Source: Selaginella tamariscina
Taxonomy: Eukaryota > Streptophyta > Lycopodiopsida > Selaginellales > Selaginellaceae
Assembly: GCA_003024785.1 (NCBI GenBank)
Contig: PUQB01000312.1
Coordinates: forward strand, 228,139 to 292,138
Direction: 5' to 3'
Length of the DNA stretch: 64,000 nucleotides
Below are positions 57,235-64,000 of the stretch, piece after piece (within the stretch, counting starts at the first letter, position 1; each line of letters begins with the position of its first letter). The notes beneath the pieces are model-generated. The model had not been told where the DNA came from. It made no database searches and saw only the letters and a list, made by a program, of their open reading frames with translations. The position numbers and the translations under genes are program-made.

Positions 57235-60200
57235 TATTCTTAAAGATGATTAGAGGCTCCTAATCTCCTCAATTCTCGTAATGAGGTTTGTAAATCCCCA
57301 ATTCCTTCATTAAACACAAAAATGTAGTATATTTATATATTATATATTCATATATTCAGTAATAGTGGGATAGTGTACATGTGTATGGGTTTATAATTGT
57401 GAATTAATCTACTACATTTTTAAAATTTAAAGTGTATAAACATGGATTGACAAGTGTATGACAATATAAGTACCTGGTGATCCACAATAAATTTTATCTT
57501 ATTTGCAAGTAGATAGTGTTGAAACTTCTTTATAGCATACACCATCCCTAGAGCTTCTTTTTTTGTAGTTGTGTAGTTTTCTTTTACAACCTACTAATGT
57601 AATATAATGGCCGATCCTTCCTGTCTTCTTGTGTATGGGTTAATGTGCGTTCACTTGTATGTGAAACTCTTGGGTCCTAACTAATATAGGTGCCTTTGTT
57701 AAAGCTAGTTTTAACATTTGAAAACTCTTTTCATATTTTGAGTTCCATGTGAACAATTGTCCTTTTCTCAACAACATGGTTGATGGCTTCACTATTGCTA
57801 CATAATTTTTGATAAATCATTAGTGATCTCCCATTTTGCCAAGTAGTCGCCGTATTATGCTCACGTCTGTAGGTGCTTCCATGGTTTGTATTACTTTTAC
57901 TTATCCTGATCCACCATTATCCCTTCCTTATATACAATGTGTCCAAGTAGTACTATGGACTTTATGCAAAATACACACTTCTTTGTGTTCAATGCAATAT
58001 TATTTTGTCGACATTTCTCAAAAAACTTCGTCAGATAGACTAAACGGTCATCCTTCATTTCATATATGTTAAATCATCCAAGAAAACTTTCATAAATATC
58101 GTTAAGTAGTTTCAAAATGTTTCACTAACCAACGCTAAAAGATGAATGGTGCATTTTCCTCTACTTGTACTTGGTTGTACCCCAAGAATCCATCCAAAAA
58201 TGAGTACATATTGTGTTCCACAACAATATCCAATAATTTCTTAATGAATGGTATTGGATATGTATCTTGCTTTGTTACATCATTCAGTTTCTTGTAGTTG
58301 ATACAAATGTGTAGTTTTCCATTTTTCTTCGGCACTACTACTATCGGTGATAACCATTGTGCTTTCTCAATCTAATATATGAACCCCACTTGTAATAACT
58401 TGTCCACCTCCTCCTTTACTTTTGCTAAAAAACTTGGATTCATCCAATATGCTTGTTGCTTCTTGGGTTGCATGGGGTAGTAGTTCTATCTTGTGGATGC
58501 ATATTGTCACTGGAACTCCCTTTAAATCTTCAGAACTCCATGCAAATACGTCTGCATTTTGTTGTAATACGTTGATGACTCTCATTCGGTATTCTAGCTC
58601 CAAATCCACTATTATCCAAACCTTGCGTGGTCCATGTTTACTTAACTTAATTTCTACTTCTCCAATTATTTGTTATTCGTAATCTCTAGATGTTGTTTGG
58701 TTCTTGATAATAGCTTGCTCTCCGTTTCATATTTTATTCATTGTTTTGTTAGTCATTTGAATTTGTCAATTAATCCAAGTACTTCTATCTGTTGTTGTGG
58801 TGCATCCGTCATAACCAGAGTCTCTTATCTTTCAAATTTCGTATCACAGTGTGTCTTATTACCAGTGCCATCTAATATAAGTCGGCTTGTGCGATCTCAA
58901 CTAATTCTAGGTTACTGTCAAATAATACTTTTTCCTCTTCTATGTTCAGACCATAGCGCCAATCATAATCTTCCATTCCTAAGGGGCGCATTGGCCATTT
59001 AATTTGTGCCAGTTTTAATGACAGCTTCTTATCCATTCTTGTATAACGTCATCTCATCGTGTTCCTAGTCATGTCATACTTTTGCATCCTGTAACTAGGG
59101 TCGACCTAGCAATATTTGATAAAGTCTATTCGTTTGCCCAATTCGCAATATGATTAAGGATACCTTGTACTTGATTCCTGTAATATCAATGCATATCGCT
59201 CTAATTATGCCAACATGCCATTCTTTTCTCTTATATGCCATCTGTACTAAGAAAGGTGCATTCTCCATGGTCCCAGTTCTAATTCCTTACAAGCTTCCTC
59301 CTGAATAATGTTGACCCCTAAGCCACCATCAATGGTATGTTTTGGATGTTGTTTCTACCAATTCAAGTAGTTGTCATTGGTACCTCCTCATCCCAATCTT
59401 TCTCATCCCTAAGACTTTTGGTCGTATTCACCTCAACTTGGCGTTATCAAGCCACGATCCAGGAACCAGGAAGAGAATAGGATTCCAAGAACAGGAAGGC
59501 TTGACTCAGGAACATGACCGAGTGTAGAACAGGAACTAGGAATGAGACAGGAATAGGACGGATCCAGGAGCAGGACAGGATCAGGATAGGATCCGGGAGC
59601 AAGACAGGAAAGTGCAAGACAGGATCCAGGAACAAAATAGGAACAAGACAGGATCCAGGAGCAAGACAAAAGCAGGAGGCAAGGAGCAAGACACGAACAA
59701 GACAAGAACAAGAATGATCGTAAAAAGACTGGTGTTGATAGTAACTAATTGTACAACAATTAGGTCGGAGCTTTTATGCTCACAACTCCAAGCTAATCTG
59801 GTCATGAGTCTAATCTAGTCATGAGTCTAATCTAGTCATGAGCTAAGAATAGTGTCCCTTATCCTCTAGGCATATCCTGTAGCATATCCTATATGGCATA
59901 TCCCATAGGAATATCCTATAGGTATATCCTGTAGGAATATCCTGCAAGCATATCCTGTAACCCGTATCCTGTATCCGAAATCCTGCATCCTGTATCCTAT
60001 ATCGGGTTGTGACAGGCGTTGGGTATGGCTTGCATTCAATACTTTAGTTATTTGTGTTCCTAAAAATAGAGCAAGGGTAAGTAACTCCCTATATTCAATT
60101 ACACTAGTTGTTGCAATATAATAGCCACAATATGATCTCCAAGCGGCAATGCTGACATGGATTCGACAGATTGCTCAATTGCTTCATTTGGTATTAGAAT

Positions 60201-61350
60201 CTTTTTTTTCTTCTTATTGTATTTTTTAGATTTGATCCGCCACTTTCTATATGTAGCTTTCTCTTTTTCCCAATTCTCACCAAGTATATTCCCATCACCT
60301 CTAGTGCCTCAATCGTCAGTAGATCCTAGTAATGTTGTGCTGGTACATGTATCTCATTGCTTTCATATTTCTCGTTGTCATCCTCCTCTTTATCCGGCTT
60401 CCCTGACTTTGCTTGTTGTTGGGATTCCAATTGTCATTGTGCCCTCTTGTGCTTCTAGTTGCTCCTTATGCCTTTGTTCCTCTCATTCTTCCAATCTTCT
60501 TCAAGTCTCTATTACGGCTTGTCATTGTAAGTATCGCTTCTTGTGTTCTCATTGTTGTCGCTGTCTTATCTCCTCATACCATTGACATTTTGCAAGAATC
60601 TGTTGATAATCATCCATTCACCTACTAATGGAAGTAGCAGTTCCATTCTCATGAGGCCTTTGTTGAGAATTCTTTCATCTCTATGATAATTATGCTAATC
60701 AGATTAAATACTCACTTTGGAGTTTGCTAAAAAGCCTTGAATTTCTTCTTTCATCGTAATTTCTCTTTGAACTCCAGCACTTCCTTAGGTATTAGCCTAC
60801 CCATTCTAGTGCATTCCTACACACAATTCGTTAGTTCAGACTTCAAAAGACTAGAATAAAGTAAGGATGAATAGGTATGTAGTAGGTAGTAGTACTGGGA
60901 ATCCCAACACAGTAGTGAAGAGGAAAATAGTATACTAAGAATCAGAAAATCAACCAAAAAGACACAATGAGAGTAAGATGAGAGATTATTTATGTCCACA
61001 ACACATCACATAGTACAATAATCATTATACTTGGAATCCCTTTCCTATTCCTATTCTAGTCTATTTATACTCGTGATCTTGGTCCCGTACTAGCAGTTAT
61101 CATAACTTCTTCACATCCTTATCCAAGCAGTTACGTTTGCCATTATGGATAACTTTTGCATAAGCGGTATTCTATTGACTTTGTTGTAGCATATTCTATC
61201 TTAGACTCATATTACGGTGGTAGCCATAATCCTATGTTCTCATCTGACTCTCGTATTTTCATAATATGTATTGTTTTTGATGTTTTTTTCATTATATGCC
61301 CCAAGGAAAGAAACATAACTAAAAATCTCCTAAGTGACTAACTATGATCC
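57235..61350 (-). mobile_element. Old minus-strand Ty3/gypsy with nested solo B LTR
   Basis: On the minus strand, text before RT (NADVFAWSSEDLKGVP near 58520-58570) leads into RT (KKNGKLHICINYKKLNDVTK and YPIPFIKKLLDIVVEHN near 58200-58330) and RNase H-like text down to about 57480. Protease-like text lies at about 59050-59400 and resumes beyond the solo B LTR. The region 60020-61350 is unresolved and may hold gag. LTRs were not found. It is heavily broken and old. FADVFAWS-type text is typical of plant Tat/Athila-like gypsy lineages. Confidence 0.7.
59445..60014 (-). mobile_element. Solo family B LTR
   Basis: This is a 570-bp B LTR on the minus strand with repeats of the GGATATNCC type at about 59865-60000. 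The TATA-like box and self-primer arm (complement TTGATAGTAACT near 59735-59746) are kept. GGCGT is perfectly duplicated at 59440-59444 and 60015-60019. Confidence 0.93.
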
Positions 61351-61354
61351 TAAC

Positions 61355-62063
61355 ATTGTCTCATGGGCTAAGGGGTTGAACACCCTAGTAAGCATGCATA
61401 CTTGCACTCACATCAGGATGCTAAGACTTGAGCATCAACTTAAGGGAGGTTAGGTCTCGTAATAGGTGTGTTATTAGCATATTTAGGGGGTGTTCTCCTT
61501 AGGATCCATAGGTTGAATAACCTAAGTTCATTAGTAGGAGCCCTTTCGTGAGGCACTTGTGGAGTTATGTACTTAGGGTTATCAAAACCAAGCCTTAAGG
61601 AGTTTACCTAGCAGAACACTCGTGTCCTTATTAAGTACTAGCTCTAGGTCTAAGGTATGACTTGTCCACTCAAATCTTTAGGGATTAATCATGGTTTAGG
61701 GCACCCCTTGTTGCCCTAAATAAATTGTACTCCCTGATGAGGGTGATTCCTCAAGGGGTAAGTCACAATGCCTTGGCTCTGTCACAGGGGTATGTGCAAG
61801 GCATGTCTCCTTAATGGGGTTAGGGCATGAGTTTGTCTAAGGATCCTAAAAGTCTATTCAGATTATTCTCTAAGGTTTGGGGGATAGTCATCCTAGGGGA
61901 CTCAAGGTAGAACCCTAAGTCTTGTGCCTATTTGGGCATCTAAGTCAAGCTCTTTGGATTATTTTGAAAGACTTAGCATTGATCACACATGATATTAACA
62001 CCGAATGGCCACTTGGCAACCATGTGTTGTCATGTGTTAGCCCTTCGGGTTAAAACTCTAACA
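61355..62063 (+). mobile_element. Family A long-LTR fragment (3' part)
   Basis: This is the last 0.7 kb of a long A LTR, including most of the family-specific block, ending AACTCTAACA. It is more diverged than other copies. The 5' part of the LTR is not present in the window. Confidence 0.85.
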
Positions 62064-62182
62064 ATTTATATTGAAGCTATTATTTATGGTCATTAGGACT
62101 ACCTAAAGTGTAGTGTGTTTTAGGGTTTAATTAGTTTTAAATTCCTTAAGTACTCTATTACTTTTGGCTAACACATTTGAAC
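62064..62182 (+). mobile_element. Family A leader fragment
   Basis: This is a worn primer site and the first 120 bp of family A leader (homologous to 5866-5975), cut by the D2 insertion at 62183. Confidence 0.8.
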
Positions 62183-64000
62183 TGTTACAACCCGTATAAC
62201 GAATCAAAGAATATTCCTTAGAAAGGTTTAAGTTAGAATATTCCTAAAGTGCTATACCTAGATCTAAGAGAATTAAGGGCACACTAATATTGGAAGCCTT
62301 TTTGGGAGAGCAGCGTGTGGAGACTAGAGACAGCTCGGGGGAGGTTGGGTGGTTTTGTGAGGGTCTCTAGTTTGTAGTAGTGGTGCCTAACAATTGGTAT
62401 CGGAGCAAGGTTTGAGATGAGTGCCTGGTGGGAAGGGATAATACCACCTATGTGGAGACGTTGGACACTAAAAGGCAAATTGTCAAGGAGAAGCAAGCCC
62501 AAGGGTAAAAGTTTCAATGGTAGCAAGGACAAGTAAATGCCTAAGAAGCTTTAGGAGATGGAGCGTGGAGAGGAGCACAAAGGAGACTTCTCTAAACCAC
62601 AAGGTAAATTTCTATTTGTTCTTGCTCAATAGGTACACTACATGGCACGGGAGGAGCCACACACACATGCTATTGTGGTGGAGGGACAACTTGGTGAGCA
62701 TCCAGTGCGAGTCCTTGTGGATAGCATGAGTAGCAATAACTTTGTGTCAACACAGTTAGTGGAGGAGTGCAGCTTGCCCACGAAGACTGTGCCTCAATAC
62801 GAATTTGAAGGCTCAACTATCACACAGAGCTACAGTGCTTGTGTGGAGGAGTTACAGCTGGAGGTTGGCAAAACCCAACTGGTGGAGTTGCGCGAAGAGC
62901 CTCAATACGAGATTGAGGGCTCAGCTATCACACAGAGCTACATTGCTTGTGTGGAGGAGTTACAGCTGGAGGTTGGCAAAACCCAGCTGGTGGAGCTGCG
63001 CGAAGAGCCTCAATATGAGATTGAGGGCTCAGCTATCACACAGAGCTACAGTGATTGTGTGGAGGAGTTACAGCTGGAGGTTGGCAAAACCCAGCTGGTG
63101 GAGCTGCGCGAAGAGCCTCAATACGAGATTGAGGGCTCAGCTATCACATAGAGCTACATTGTTTGTGTGGAGGAGTTACAGCTGTAGGTTGGCAAAACCT
63201 AGCTGGTGAAGTTGCACGAAGACTGTGCCTCAATACGAGATTGAGGGCTCAACTATCACATAGAGCTACAGTGCTTGTGTGGAGGAGTTATAGATGTAGG
63301 TTGGCAAAACCCAGCTGGTGGAGCTATACAAAGACTGTGCCTCAATACGAGATTGAGGGCTCAGCTATCACACAGAGCTACAGTGCTTGTGTGAAGGAGT
63401 TACAACTGTAGGTTGGCAAAACCCAGCTGGTGGAGCTGAACGAAGACTGTGCCTCAATACGAGATTGAGGGCTTAGTTGTCACACAGAGCTAAATTGCTT
63501 GTGTGGAGGAGTTACAGCTAAAGGTTAGCAAAACCCAACTGGTGGAGACTTTCTTTCTTGTGGAGCTAGTGCGTGTGGATCCTAAGATCTAGTGGAGCAC
63601 CAAGCACATGAAGCTTGAGTATAGTGAAGTGAAAGACACTTGGTTTGGAACAAAGCTTGAGTCTCCAACAAGTTCTTTACTGTCACCTTGAGCAAAGCTG
63701 TTGTGCGAGGAGTTTGCTGACGTCTTCCCTCCTGAGCTACCTCATGGCTACCACATGCAAGAGGTGTATGAAAGCCATTTACCGTAAGCCATTCCGACTG
63801 AGCCATGCTAAGGAGCAAGAGGTTAAGAGATAAGTGATGGAGCTATTGGAATATGGCTTCATACAACTGAGCAAGTCTCCATTTGGTGCACCAGTATTGC
63901 TTGTTAGGAAGAAAAATGGCACCATGAGGATATGCATAGACTACAGAGCTCTCAACAAACAAACAGTGAAGGACAGGATGCCCATGCCATGTGTGGATAC
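62183..64000 (+). mobile_element. Element D2: Ty3/gypsy, runs past the window end
   Basis: The 5' LTR is 62183-62392 (TGTTACAACCCG to CCTAACA), and the tRNA primer site TTGGTATCGGAGC follows at 62394. Visible parts are a short zinc-knuckle stretch (near 62448-62490), protease (EHPVRVLVDSMSSNNFVSTQ near 62697-62757), the seven-unit tandem array, and the start of RT ([20 protein letters not shown] near 63940-64000). It is the same family as D1. It has several breaks. Confidence 0.88.
62792..63560 (+). repeat. Seven-unit tandem array in D2
   Basis: Units start at 62792, 62900, 63008, 63116, 63228, 63340 and 63452, with periods of 108 bp (first four) and 112 bp (the rest). Each begins CCTCAATACGA and contains GTGGAGGAGTTACAGCT and TTGGCAAAACCCA. 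The protein text of a unit begins EEPQYEIEGSAITQSY and continues ACVEELQLEVGKTQLVEL. D1 has a single copy at the same place between protease and RT. Confidence 0.95.

Noticed and set aside
60157-60628. Plus-strand hydrophobic, Ser/Leu-rich frames of 71-142 codons
   Set aside because: They look like the reverse of a degenerate minus-strand retroelement; no signal peptide or family resemblance beyond composition.
62805-63411. Alternative frames over the D2 array rich in Trp, Arg and Ser
   Set aside because: They come from an off-frame reading of the tandem repeat; the protease-side frame explains the sequence better.
1-64000. tRNA, rRNA or small nucleolar RNA genes
   Set aside because: No cloverleaf with conserved arms or rRNA core was recognised; initiator-Met-like words are retroelement primer sites.

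Overview
The window looks like land-plant nuclear DNA, and it is almost entirely transposable elements. It holds Ty3/gypsy LTR retrotransposons of at least six lineages, one Ty1/copia remnant and a single gene-like host locus. No tRNA, rRNA or CRISPR array is visible. Several families carry a primer site matching initiator-Met tRNA, the usual plant pattern. One family (here called B) is a chromodomain element whose Gag resembles the Tf1/sushi branch. My recollection is that related Tcn1-like chromoviruses occur in fungi and in non-seed plants, so I lean weakly to a bryophyte, lycophyte or fern; this is inference.

Layout. 1-1187 and 18963-19995 are two halves of an old gypsy element, split by a composite of family A flanked by the 5-bp repeat CGATG. 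Inside that composite lies a B element (B1, 7139-15045). Inside the 3' LTR of B1 lies a solo A LTR (13077-14870, TSD TCCTA), giving a four-level nest. 20.0-23.3 kb is AT-rich and unresolved. 23.3-24.8 kb is a copia fragment. 24.8-30.1 kb holds C1, an autonomous-type chromovirus with its 3' LTR. 30.1-34.9 kb is a non-coding A element in the opposite direction. 35.8-47.95 kb is a second C copy (C2, minus) with a second B element (B2, 38863-44973) inside it. 47.95-49.7 kb is an old gypsy fragment. 49.96-51.3 kb is the only host-type gene, an F-box-associated-propeller-like locus that seems frameshifted. 51.7-57.2 kb is element D1 with a solo C LTR inside. 57.2-61.3 kb is an old minus-strand gypsy with a solo B LTR. 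61.35-62.2 kb is an A fragment broken into by D2, which runs off the window and carries a seven-unit tandem repeat.

How the parts relate. A (LTR about 1.8 kb, internal about 3.2 kb, no coding capacity) and C (LTR about 0.8-0.97 kb, chromovirus gag-pol) share LTR termini, primer site, leader and polypurine region, so A looks like a non-autonomous partner of C. The B family lacks a tRNA-type primer site. Instead, 12-13 nt just inside its 5' LTR are the exact complement of the presumed 5' end of its own transcript, and the pairing is kept by a compensating change between B1 and B2. This is the signature of Tf1-type self-priming and is the most interesting observation here. All elements are treated as fossils; breaks are given only as rough totals.
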